19,241 nt of DNA from Bacteroidota bacterium (GTDB lineage: Bacteria > Bacteroidota > Bacteroidia > Chitinophagales > Chitinophagaceae). Shown here piece by piece: positions 1 to 6,796 of the stretch (position 1 is its first letter; the number at the start of each line of letters is the position of its first letter). The position numbers were made by a program, and so were the translations under genes. The notes under the pieces were generated by a model, which worked only from the letters and a program-made list of their open reading frames with translations, was not told where the DNA came from and ran no database searches. Location: contig JAEWAC010000116.1 of the NCBI GenBank assembly GCA_023391895.1, positions 1 through 19,241 on the forward strand, read 5' to 3'.

Positions 1-295
1 GCGGGATACAGTGCCTGCAGTAGTTGACCTTAACACGCAAAAGGATTTAAACTTCTTGAAAAACCCATACCTGGAAGAACATTTCAAATCATCTACAGAA
101 CTTAAAGAAAGGTACAAGCTGTAGTGAGGGTTGCTTGTGCGTGGGCCGGCCAAATGGGAGGAGTCATCGGGTTGACCTTGAACTTTTTGCTTACTTTTTC
201 GGGGAGAAAAAGTAAGCAGCGCTGACTACTACAGGAAAAGCCAATAGTCATACGGCATCTTTATAAAAATCTCAATATGGGTTTTTAAAGAAGTT
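1..295 (+). repeat. Dispersed intergenic repeat, left copy
   Basis: Aligns in the same orientation with 18357-18625. Shared blocks include GCGGGATACA at the start, an identical 19-nt block TGTGCGTGGGCCGGCCAAA (136-154 and 18489-18507), a hairpin segment, and the tail around TAGTCATA followed by the short ATATGGG motif. Positions 189-217 form a perfect 12-bp stem (GCTTACTTTTTC, loop GGGGA). Inverted copies of the short motif lie at 50-70 and 275-295, so the inner 50-295 part looks like a unit with imperfect terminal inverted repeats. The left end is cut by the window. An open frame to a stop at 122-124 is probably chance because the other copy does not keep it open. Confidence 0.75.
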
Positions 296-300
296 AACAG

Positions 301-329
301 GAGATGCTGAAACCAGTTCAGCATGACAG
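301..329. repeat. Small hairpin repeat of GAGAT-stem-GACAG type
   Basis: GAGATGCTGAA is followed by loop ACCAG and the arm TTCAGCAT (stem 304-311 with 317-324), then GACAG. The same frame, GAGAT...ATGACAG around a hairpin, recurs at 9878-9904 with a different stem sequence. No promoter or T-run adjoins it, so it is not a standard terminator. Confidence 0.5.
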
Positions 330-341
330 AAGATAGGGTAG

Positions 342-410
342 AACTTTTTCAAAACCCCATATGTGAAAAATAAAAGAAGTTCAGGAACAGCGGTATGGGG
401 TTTTGAAGAA
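342..410. repeat. Two inverted copies of the ATATGGG...AAGAAG motif
   Basis: The reverse copy at 342-362 (AACTTTTTCAAAACCCCATA then T) faces a forward copy at 393-410 (GTATGGGGTTTTGAAGAA) across 30 bp. The arrangement resembles a miniature element with inverted ends. Nothing coding lies here. Confidence 0.5.
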
Positions 411-466
411 AATAAAATGTTTATTGACAGAAATGCATGATCCCTGAAAAGGCTCTATAAAACAAA

Positions 467-503
467 AAGCCCAATCAGTTTTTTTAATCAACCGATTGGG
501 CTT
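467..503 (-). terminator. Rho-independent terminator of the peroxiredoxin gene
   Basis: AAGCCCAATC (467-476) and GATTGGGCTT (494-503) form a perfect 10-bp stem. Read on the minus strand it is followed by TTTTTGTTTT. It lies 23 bp past the peroxiredoxin stop codon, the expected place for the end of this minus-strand operon. Confidence 0.8.
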
Positions 504-526
504 GATAATATCAATCCAGCTTTAGA

Positions 527-1168
527 TTAATTATTCTGTTCAGGCTGCGGCGTATAACGCAGATAAGGTTTTACAATACGTAATCCTTTTGGAAAACGCT
601 TTTCGGCATCTTCGGTAGATACAGACGGCACCACGATCACGTCCTCGCCATGCTGCCAGTCAGCCGGCGTAGCCACGCTGTGCTTGGCGGTTAATTGCAA
701 CGAATCCACCACGCGCAATACTTCATGGAAGTTGCGGCCGGTAGAAGCCGGGTAAGTAATCATCAGCTTGATCTTTTTATCGGGACCAATCACAAAAAGC
801 GAACGAACGGTAGCCGTTTCCGATGCGTTGGGATGGATCATGTCGTACAGGTTGGCAACCGTACGGTCTTCGTCTGCAATGATGGGAAACTCCACATTAC
901 AGTTCTGGGTTTCATTGATGTCGTTCCTCCAGCCAAAATGCTTATCCAGCGGATCCACACTTACTGCCAGCACTTTTACATTACGTTTGGCAAATTCTTC
1001 TTTCAACAATGCGGTTCTGCCCAACTCGGTGGTACAAACGGGTGTATAATCGGCCGGGTGCGAAAACAGGATGCCCCAGCTATCGCCTAAAAATTCATAA
1101 AAGTCAATTTCTCCTTCGGTTGTTTGGGCTTTAAAATTGGGAGCCATATCGCCAAGACGCAAACTCAT
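527..1168 (-). CDS. 1-Cys peroxiredoxin (Prx6/AhpC-TSA family)
   Basis: Cytosolic thiol peroxidase reducing H2O2 and organic hydroperoxides. The peroxidatic cysteine is Cys45 in the motif P-x3-T-P-V-C-T-T-E (residues 38-48), and the supporting Arg is R122 in TVRSLFVIGP. The length of 213 aa and the long C-terminal domain after residue 160 (including a W-x-x-GEDV segment) match the Prx6-type subfamily. A second Cys at 90 lies in NCNVEFP and is not in the resolving-Cys position of 2-Cys enzymes. It starts at an ATG 80 bp downstream of the Rrf2 regulator gene on the same strand, and a strong terminator follows, so it is the last gene of an osmC-rrf2-prx group. I found no TAnnTTTG element in the 80-bp gap, so it may be co-transcribed. 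The family call is very secure; the exact substrate is not readable. Confidence 0.95.
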   Translation of the reverse strand: MSLRLGDMAPNFKAQTTEGEIDFYEFLGDSWGILFSHPADYTPVCTTELGRTALLKEEFAKRNVKVLAVSVDPLDKHFGWRNDINETQNCNVEFPIIADEDRTVANLYDMIHPNASETATVRSLFVIGPDKKIKLMITYPASTGRNFHEVLRVVDSLQLTAKHSVATPADWQHGEDVIVVPSVSTEDAEKRFPKGLRIVKPYLRYTPQPEQNN

Positions 1169-1248
1169 ATGTTTTACATTTTAATGTTATTAAAAACATG
1201 AAGTTAATGCAAAACGTTTACCCTACCAATACAGTAGACTGAATTATC

Positions 1249-1671
1249 TTATAAAGATTCCCGGCCCGATACCAGGTCCTGCAAGGTTTTGTTCTCCAGT
1301 ACGCCCAGCGTGGCGTCTCTTACGCTTTCCATAATGCCATGCAGGCCGCAGTTGGTTTCGTCGCAGTTTTTGCACTTTTGGTAAAAGTACAGGCTTACGC
1401 AGGGCAGCATGGAAATGGGGCCGTCTACAATGCGGATCACGTTGGCAACGGAGGTTTTGGCAGGATGTTCTTTTAAAAAGTAGCCGCCTCCTTTTCCTTT
1501 TTTGCTTTCCAGCACGCCGGCATTTTTCAGCTGCAGCAGAATGTTTTCCAAAAACTTCAATGGAATGTGTTTCCGGCCGGCTATTTCAGAAATCAGCACG
1601 GGCCCTTTTTCGTAGTGGTCTACTAAATGCGTAAGGGCTCTAAAGGCGTATTGGGCTTTTTGTGAAAGCAT
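1249..1671 (-). CDS. Rrf2-family transcriptional regulator with four cysteines
   Basis: A 140-aa winged-helix repressor or activator. The N-terminal part (MLSQKAQYAFRALTHL, then LKNAGVLESKKGKGGGYFL at about 48-66) carries the Rrf2 signature helix and wing. Cysteines at 91, 100, 103 and 108 (C-x8-C-x2-C-x4-C) sit where IscR and NsrR hold a 2Fe-2S or 4Fe-4S cluster, but the spacing differs from IscR. It lies between an OsmC-like gene (14 bp upstream) and a 1-Cys peroxiredoxin gene (80 bp downstream). I infer a redox or Fe-S-sensing regulator of this peroxide-defence group. Family assignment is firm; metal binding and target genes are inference. Confidence 0.92.
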   Translation of the reverse strand: MLSQKAQYAFRALTHLVDHYEKGPVLISEIAGRKHIPLKFLENILLQLKNAGVLESKKGKGGGYFLKEHPAKTSVANVIRIVDGPISMLPCVSLYFYQKCKNCDETNCGLHGIMESVRDATLGVLENKTLQDLVSGRESL

Positions 1672-1685
1672 GGGTGGTTACAACT

Positions 1686-2075
1686 TTATTCGGAGTGAAT
1701 ATTTAATTTATAATTGATAGTGGAATGTTTTTGCAGCATAGCGGCCACACCGCAGTATTTTTCCAGCGAAAGGTCGATGGCTTTTTTAACCTTTTCGCGG
1801 TTTTCTTCGTCGGTTTTTACTTTAAATACCATGGTCAGGTCTTTAAACACTCTCGGTTCGGTATCGGTTTGTTCGGTTTCCACCTCAATCTGCAGGTCGG
1901 CAAAAGGCACCCGCATTTTTTCCAGAATCATTACTACATCAATGCCCGAACAGCCCGCCAGGCCCGACAGCAGCAATGCCTTGGGACTAAAGCTGCCCGC
2001 ACCGGTTTCGATGGTAGCGTTGTTATAGGTACTTTCAAACACCTGCCCGCTTTTCCAGGTCGTTATTGTTTTCAT
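1686..2075 (-). CDS. OsmC/Ohr-family hydroperoxide reductase-like protein
   Basis: A 129-aa protein of the OsmC fold. Its two redox cysteines lie in LAGCSGIDVV (Cys42) and EKYCGVAAML (Cys108), the usual peroxidatic and resolving pair that reduces organic or fatty-acid hydroperoxides. I start it at the ATG at 2075; the open frame also contains a GTG two codons upstream (2081), which falls in an intergenic repeat and is less likely. It is first in a minus-strand group with the Rrf2 regulator 14 bp downstream, so the two are probably co-transcribed. OsmC-fold proteins of this short type are sometimes annotated YhfA-like, so the exact substrate is uncertain. Confidence 0.9.
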   Translation of the reverse strand: MKTITTWKSGQVFESTYNNATIETGAGSFSPKALLLSGLAGCSGIDVVMILEKMRVPFADLQIEVETEQTDTEPRVFKDLTMVFKVKTDEENREKVKKAIDLSLEKYCGVAAMLQKHSTINYKLNIHSE

Positions 2076-2079
2076 AATC

Positions 2080-2118
2080 ACTGATTTCGCTGATTTTAAA
2101 TGGATTTCGCAGATGGGT
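2080..2118. repeat. GGATTTC-type intergenic repeat upstream of the osmC-like gene
   Basis: The stretch GATTTCGCTGATTTTAAATG followed by GATTTCGCAGAT closely matches 10833-10863. Both belong to the GGATTTCACGGATT family seen around 7751-7791 and 8208-8221. It begins within 5 bp of the chosen ATG. Confidence 0.6.
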
Positions 2119-2195
2119 GAACTACCGTGGGATCGTCACTACTTCATTGAAAACCCTTTTCCTGTTTATTAATTTTTATTATTCACTCTTAACTA

Positions 2196-2251
2196 TTGAC
2201 AATTCACTTTTCACTATTCACTCATCACTTCTCCCTCATCACTCCTCATTC
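2196..2251. repeat. Degenerate heptad array (TTCACTN type)
   Basis: Eight consecutive 7-mers without a break: TTGACAA, TTCACTT, TTCACTA, TTCACTC, ATCACTT, CTCCCTC, ATCACTC, CTCATTC. The array overlaps the 3' end of the CDF transporter gene (stop at 2214-2216) and encodes its last residues. Confidence 0.75.
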
Positions 2252-3269
2252 CCCTCTGCTCCAGGGCGTCTTCCAGTCCGTGCTTTTTGTTCTGCAAGAT
2301 ATTATCAACGCTCCATACAACCGGCTGCTTAAAATCATGCTGCCGTACGGGGCAGTCTTTTTTGCGGCAGATATGGCACTGAAAGTATAAACAGCCGTCC
2401 GAATGTACAAACAGCTCCAGCGACTGTCCAAAGTCTTTGCGGATCAGGCCGGCCAGCTGCTCTATTTCGTCATGCGCCTGGTGCACGGTCAGGTACCAGG
2501 GCACGGTCAGGTGGCAGTCCACATGCAGCACATTACCGTACTTAATGACCCGCAGGTTGTGCAGGTCAATCCAGTTGTCCTGCCGGGCCTTATTCAGCAC
2601 GTCCACCATTTTGCCCAACAGGATCATATCCGCTTCATCCATAATACCTGCCAGGGATTTGCGGACAATTTTATACCCGGTTAAAATAATGAACAGTCCA
2701 AACCCAATGGCCGCCACGCTGTCAATCCACACATAGCCAGTTACCGCAATGAGCACCAGGCCTGCAATCAGGGCAAAGGTGGAATAGCTGTCGGTTTGCA
2801 GGTGTCGGCCACTGGCTATCAGCGCCAGCGAACCATTTTTTGCACCCTGCCGGTGCGCCAGAAACCCCATCAACAAGTTGACCACCGCTGTAATCGCCAC
2901 CAGTATAATACCGGTATCAATCTGGTGCAGCTGCTGCGGAATGATCAGGTTTTTCACCGCATTATAAATAATAATGGCCCCGGCCGAAAACACCAGGGTA
3001 CCTTCTACCGCAGCCGAAATAAACTCCGCTTTTCCGTGCCCGTAAGGATGGTCCACATCCCGCGGCTTGGCCGCCACATGCAAGCTATACAATCCTATAA
3101 AACCCGCTACCACATTAACAATGCTTTCCAAAGCATCTGTTAAAACAGAAACCGAATGAGTAATATAATAAGCCGTAAACTTGACCACCAGCAGCACACA
3201 GGAAGCAATGGCAATCCAGCGCTGTGTTTTGATGTTATTCAGTTTTTCTGTTTGAGGGTTTGCTTCCAA
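2214..3269 (-). CDS. Cation diffusion facilitator (CDF) metal transporter with Cys-rich tail
   Basis: A 351-aa inner-membrane divalent-metal/H+ antiporter of the FieF/CzcD family. About six membrane segments occupy residues 15-210, followed by a cytoplasmic domain. Diagnostic motifs are TDALESIVN in TM2, RDVDHPYGHGKAE in the TM2-TM3 loop (matching the D-x-H-x-FGHGKAE site of FieF) and HLQTD in TM5 (H-x3-D). TM2 has Asp and then Ser where FieF has its D45/D49 pair, so the metal is not predictable. Beyond the usual end is a tail with C293, C298, C301 and C306 (C-x4-C-x2-C-x4-C, ending DCPVRQHDF), a possible extra metal site. The final dozen residues are encoded by a heptad repeat array. Starts 11 bp after the superoxide dismutase gene, so co-transcription is very likely. 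Confidence 0.93.
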   Translation of the reverse strand: MEANPQTEKLNNIKTQRWIAIASCVLLVVKFTAYYITHSVSVLTDALESIVNVVAGFIGLYSLHVAAKPRDVDHPYGHGKAEFISAAVEGTLVFSAGAIIIYNAVKNLIIPQQLHQIDTGIILVAITAVVNLLMGFLAHRQGAKNGSLALIASGRHLQTDSYSTFALIAGLVLIAVTGYVWIDSVAAIGFGLFIILTGYKIVRKSLAGIMDEADMILLGKMVDVLNKARQDNWIDLHNLRVIKYGNVLHVDCHLTVPWYLTVHQAHDEIEQLAGLIRKDFGQSLELFVHSDGCLYFQCHICRKKDCPVRQHDFKQPVVWSVDNILQNKKHGLEDALEQRGMRSDEGEVMSE

Positions 3270-3280
3270 TGCTTTTTAGT

Positions 3281-4036
3281 TTATAGAGCGGCTTCGTAGC
3301 GCTTTTGCACATAGTCCCAGTTCACTACGCGCCACCAGTTGTTGATATAATCGGGCCGCTTGTTCTGGTACCGCAGGTAATAAGCATGCTCCCAAACATC
3401 CAGCCCTAAAATGGGGTAGCCTTTGATGTCGGTATTGTTCATTAGTGGATTGTCCTGATTGGGTGTAGATCCGATACGTAGCTTTTTATCGCCGTCCAAA
3501 TACAACCAGGCCCAACCACTGCCAAAGCGGTTTTTGGCCGCATCGCCAAACTGGGTTTTAAAGCTGTCAAAAGAGTTGAAGCTGCTGTCGATAGCGGTAG
3601 CCAACCGGCCCGATGGGTTGCCGCCGCCATTGGGCGACATGGACTTCCAAAACATTTCGTGATTATAGTGCCCGCCGCCATTGTTGCGCAGTTTAGTGGA
3701 GTATTTGGAAATATTGGCCAACACCTGTTCCAGCGGCTTTTTCATATCCACGCCTTCGTTTCTGGCGGCTTCCTGAAGGTTGGTGGCATAGCCGGCGGCG
3801 TGCTTGGTGTAATGAATTTCCATAGTGGTGGCATCGATGGCATCGGTCAGGGCACTGTAGGAATAAGATAAAGGCTGCTGCTGAAAGCCGGCATCGAACT
3901 GGTGGGAACTTCCATTGCCTTTGCCAATTACCGAACAGGAAGCCAGTACAGAGGAACCCACCATGCTAACGTATACGCCCAGCCCGGCTTTACCGGATTT
4001 CAATAAAAACTGTCTTCTTGAAGTTAAGGGTGCCAT
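3281..4036 (-). CDS. Tat-exported superoxide dismutase lipoprotein (Fe/Mn family, Mn-type)
   Basis: A 251-aa Fe/Mn superoxide dismutase. The N-terminus has a twin-arginine motif (SRRQFLLK, residues 6-13), a hydrophobic stretch and a lipobox VLASC ending at Cys34, predicting export by Tat and lipid anchoring. Metal ligands are His75 (MEIHYTKH), His126 (GGGHYNHEMFW), Asp213 and His217 (DVWEHAYY). Gly-Gly-Gly before His123 together with Gln194 (NQDNP) fits the Mn-type second shell. Most bacterial SODs of this family are cytosolic, so the lipoprotein signal is notable. The gene lies 22 bp after the lptF-type permease gene and 11 bp before the CDF transporter gene, suggesting one operon. Enzyme class is certain; Mn preference and final membrane location are predictions. 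Confidence 0.95.
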   Translation of the reverse strand: MAPLTSRRQFLLKSGKAGLGVYVSMVGSSVLASCSVIGKGNGSSHQFDAGFQQQPLSYSYSALTDAIDATTMEIHYTKHAAGYATNLQEAARNEGVDMKKPLEQVLANISKYSTKLRNNGGGHYNHEMFWKSMSPNGGGNPSGRLATAIDSSFNSFDSFKTQFGDAAKNRFGSGWAWLYLDGDKKLRIGSTPNQDNPLMNNTDIKGYPILGLDVWEHAYYLRYQNKRPDYINNWWRVVNWDYVQKRYEAAL

Positions 4037-4058
4037 ATTAAATATATATTAGGTGAAT

Positions 4059-5498
4059 TTATGCCAGCTTGCCGGCAGGTGATTTACGCATCCGCCACTT
4101 TCTAAACCACTTGATCACCCGTGCATAAAACTCCTTATTGAACAGTTGCGAATCCCGCATGGCCTTGTAGGTTAAAAACAAGCCCATAGGAACCAGCACC
4201 ACGGTAGAAAACCACATACCCATCATAGGCTCCCACGCACCTTCCTTGGCAAATTTTTCGCCCGTAGTACCTAAAAAATAAAAGATCATAAAAAATGCAA
4301 TGGAAAACACCAGCGGGCTGCCCAAACCACCCTTGCGGATAATAGAACCCAGCGGCGCGCCAATCATAAACAACACCAGGCAGGCCAGCGAAAGCGATAT
4401 TTTGCGGTGCCATTCAATTTTGTGCAGGCGCAGGTCGCGCTGCCGCTCTTTATACTGGCTCAGCGCAATTTCATTACTCACCTTGATGCTGCCTAACTGG
4501 CTGGCCATTCGGTGCACCAGCAGCTGCTTTATGGAGTCAGACAGGGCGGCAGCCAGGGTAGGTGCGGCCAGCGGGGTATCCACCGGCTTCCAGGTACTGT
4601 CTATAAAGCGCGAAAAATTGTAAGGCAGCAGCACTTCATTTTTTACTTTCAAACCAAAATCGGCCCGCTGCCGGTTCATGGAGTCAATGGCTACTTGCAA
4701 CTGGCGCATGCTCAGCATTCTCTGGTTGCTTTTGTACACACTGTCTGCGGTACGCTTCAGGCCCAGGGAGCTCAGGTCAAACTGTTTTTTATACTCGGCA
4801 AAGCCCAGGCGGATGTACTCGCTGTTGGGTATGCCCCGCTGCCCCTGCTCCTGGTAGCGCCAGCCGTTTTTGAGTTTTAATTGCAAAAAACGCTTGTTAT
4901 CGGTCACACTCATAATGGCACTTTGGGCCACAATAAAGTTGTCCTGCAGCGAAGAGCCTTTTTCGTAAATGATCACATCGTGTATCACGCTGTCGTTCCG
5001 CTCCTTTTTACCAATTTTGATGGCAAAGTCGGACGTGGCATTGTAAAAGGTACCTTCCTTGATATTAAAAGCCGGCTTGGCATAGTAGATATCGCTCAGC
5101 ATGGTACGCGACTTTAAATTGGCCACGGGCATGATATAATTGGAAAAAGTAAAGGCAATACCGCAGATCAATAAAGTAACAAAAAACAGGGGCCGCATAA
5201 AGCGCAGCAGGGAAATGCCGGCCGATTTGATAGCCACCAGCTCGTAGCTTTCGCCCAGGTTCCCAAAGGTCATTAAGGAGGAAAGCAAAACCGCCAGCGG
5301 CAGGGCCAGCGGCACCAGCGTGGCGCTTTGGTACCAGATAAACTCCAGAATTATTCCGGTGCTCAGGCCTTTACCCACAAAGTCGTCAATATACAGCCAG
5401 AAAAACTGCATGACCAATACCAGCAGGGTAATGAAAAAGGTAGCGATAAAAGGTCCGATGAATGCCTTGATGATTAGCTTATCCAGTTTTTTAAACAC
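4059..5498 (-). CDS. LptF/LptG (YjgP/YjgQ) family permease
   Basis: A 479-aa inner-membrane protein of the LPS-export ABC transporter family (LptB2FG), which moves lipopolysaccharide from the inner membrane to the Lpt bridge. Membrane segments are visible at about residues 12-35, 55-80 and 100-125. A long periplasmic beta-rich domain follows to about residue 375, and then three more segments (ISLSLACLVLFMIGAPLG, LVFSIAFFMIFYFLG, MWFSTVVLVPMGLFLTYKA). The N-terminus MFKKLDKLIIKAFIGPF is typical of the family in Bacteroidota. LptF cannot be separated from LptG by eye. It is the first gene of a tight minus-strand group with the SOD and CDF genes. A -7-like TATTTTTG lies 45 bp upstream on the minus strand. 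Confidence 0.92.
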   Translation of the reverse strand: MFKKLDKLIIKAFIGPFIATFFITLLVLVMQFFWLYIDDFVGKGLSTGIILEFIWYQSATLVPLALPLAVLLSSLMTFGNLGESYELVAIKSAGISLLRFMRPLFFVTLLICGIAFTFSNYIMPVANLKSRTMLSDIYYAKPAFNIKEGTFYNATSDFAIKIGKKERNDSVIHDVIIYEKGSSLQDNFIVAQSAIMSVTDNKRFLQLKLKNGWRYQEQGQRGIPNSEYIRLGFAEYKKQFDLSSLGLKRTADSVYKSNQRMLSMRQLQVAIDSMNRQRADFGLKVKNEVLLPYNFSRFIDSTWKPVDTPLAAPTLAAALSDSIKQLLVHRMASQLGSIKVSNEIALSQYKERQRDLRLHKIEWHRKISLSLACLVLFMIGAPLGSIIRKGGLGSPLVFSIAFFMIFYFLGTTGEKFAKEGAWEPMMGMWFSTVVLVPMGLFLTYKAMRDSQLFNKEFYARVIKWFRKWRMRKSPAGKLA

Positions 5499-5532
5499 GA
5501 GCCGCCGTTGCTTTTTGTAATAATTTTAAAAA

Positions 5533-6141
5533 ATGATGGTAACAAAAATACAGCTTTCCCCCGCGGAGATGAACCTAATGTGCGACCCCGGCATCATTTT
5601 AACGAAGAATGTGGTAATGGAGAAAACCAGGCGCCTGCTGGAGGAGGCTCAAGGGCAAATGCTGACATATATAAACCGGCATGGGTTTTTGAAAGACTGG
5701 ACTGAATTGAACATACCACCCAAAATTTCAAAAGGCGAAAATTACCGGGGCCTGCCTTATTTGATCCTGGACTACCCCAGGGTTTTCCGGCAGCACGACA
5801 CCTTTGCCATTCGCTCCTTTTTTTGGTGGGGCCATTTTTTCAGCAGCGCCTGTCAGCTGGCGGGAGTGTATAAGGAAAAGATGCAAGGCGCCATCATCCA
5901 GGCCTATGCGCAGCTGGCCCCGCACCACTATGTTAATGTCAGTACCGACCCATGGCAGCACCACTTTGAGGAAGACAATTACCGGCCCATTGCTTCTTTT
6001 TCGCCAATGGCCTTTGAGCAGCACATTCTGAAACAGGATTATATAAAAATTGCTGCCAAATACCCTCTATCCGATTGGCATTCAGCAGCAAATTTTTTAT
6101 TCCACAACTGGAAGTTATGGATGGAGATGGTTGATTCTTAG
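5533..6141 (+). CDS. Conserved-looking hypothetical protein, function unknown
   Basis: A 202-aa protein that I do not recognise as a named family. It has no signal peptide or membrane segment. The N-terminal half is charged (KIQLSPAEMNLMCDPGIILT, then a helical stretch to about residue 55). The centre has an aromatic cluster (RSFFWWGHFFSSACQLAG, about 93-110), and the C-terminal half contains many His and Trp residues. It reads as a soluble globular protein. The start could be either of the two ATGs at 5533/5536, or 5569 if the divergent promoter needs the space. It is divergent from the lptF-type gene (34 bp apart) and overlaps the convergent START-like gene by 4 bp. Codon use matches its neighbours, so it is likely a real resident gene. 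Confidence 0.8.
   Translation: MMVTKIQLSPAEMNLMCDPGIILTKNVVMEKTRRLLEEAQGQMLTYINRHGFLKDWTELNIPPKISKGENYRGLPYLILDYPRVFRQHDTFAIRSFFWWGHFFSSACQLAGVYKEKMQGAIIQAYAQLAPHHYVNVSTDPWQHHFEEDNYRPIASFSPMAFEQHILKQDYIKIAAKYPLSDWHSAANFLFHNWKLWMEMVDS
5543..5550 (-). promoter_or_regulatory. Putative -7 element of the lptF-type operon
   Basis: Minus-strand TATTTTTG matches TAnnTTTG exactly and lies 45 bp before the start codon. No clear -33 TTTG stands at the usual distance. The site falls in the first codons of the divergent 202-aa gene. Confidence 0.4.
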
Positions 6142-6518
6142 TTACCCAGACGATGAAACAGGTCTTTCACCTGGTGGTCCCACAGCATGCTTTGGTCCTT
6201 AATTTCTTTTTTATCCGCAAAATCCTTGATCACTAAAATAGTTTGATTGCTCACCTCGGATTTTTCGATGCGGAATTCAAAATATTCTTCTTTGGGAGCG
6301 TGTGTCCAGTGAAAACGGATAAACTTTTCTTCCTCGCTTTCCAACACCTCGGCGTGTTCCTCAGATCCGTTCCAGGAAAACGTAAAAAGGCCGTTTGAAT
6401 CATCAACTTTATCGGCAAACCACTCCTGCAAACCAGAAGAAGTGGAAAGAAATTCATACAAAATGGTGGGTGAACATCTAACCGGGTATTCTAACGTATA
6501 TAATTGTTTTTTGCTCAT
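6138..6518 (-). CDS. START-like (SRPBCC/AHSA1-type) domain protein
   Basis: A 126-aa single-domain protein with a START/Bet v1-like fold. It begins with the pattern KKQLYTLEYPVRCSPTILYE FLSTSSGLQEWFADKV, in which the segment SPTILYEFLST...LQEWFAD is the hallmark of AHSA1-like proteins, and ends with the long C-terminal helix MLWDHQVKDLFHRLG. The family binds hydrophobic ligands in a cavity; no ligand can be named. It is convergent with the 202-aa hypothetical gene, and their stop codons overlap by 4 bp, so neither has room for its own terminator. A weak -7-like TATTTTG lies on the minus strand at 6576-6582. Confidence 0.85.
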   Translation of the reverse strand: MSKKQLYTLEYPVRCSPTILYEFLSTSSGLQEWFADKVDDSNGLFTFSWNGSEEHAEVLESEEEKFIRFHWTHAPKEEYFEFRIEKSEVSNQTILVIKDFADKKEIKDQSMLWDHQVKDLFHRLGN

Positions 6519-6649
6519 CTTTTGCGATTAATCATAATTCCAAGGGCTGCAATAATAGAATTTTTATTCATCCTGCAAAATATTTTTTACTTAAAAAAAG
6601 TGGCTTTTAAACAGCTCGACGATAATTTTTCCGTTTACACCGAAATTTT

Positions 6650-6679
6650 TTTGGTCATATGAACTATTTTAATAATTTG
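6650..6679 (+). promoter_or_regulatory. Weak candidate promoter of the primary sigma gene
   Basis: TTTG (6650-6653) is followed after 19 nt by TAATTTG (6673-6679), one base shorter than the TAnnTTTG consensus. It would leave a leader of roughly 110 nt before the ATG. Confidence 0.3.
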
Positions 6680-6796
6680 GATTAGAAATCAGTCAATAAC
6701 TGAAATGAAGCGACAGAACCGTGATGGATATTTTGGATTCACCAAAACTAAACTAACAACCTAAACTAAAATAACCATCTTGTAATAAACCATCCT

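Noticed and set aside
2..124. Open frame of 40 codons ending TAG at the left edge, possibly a gene end
   Set aside because: It lies in the dispersed repeat; the aligned right copy (from 18357) has in-frame stops, so the frame is probably chance, although a fused remnant cannot be excluded from the window alone.
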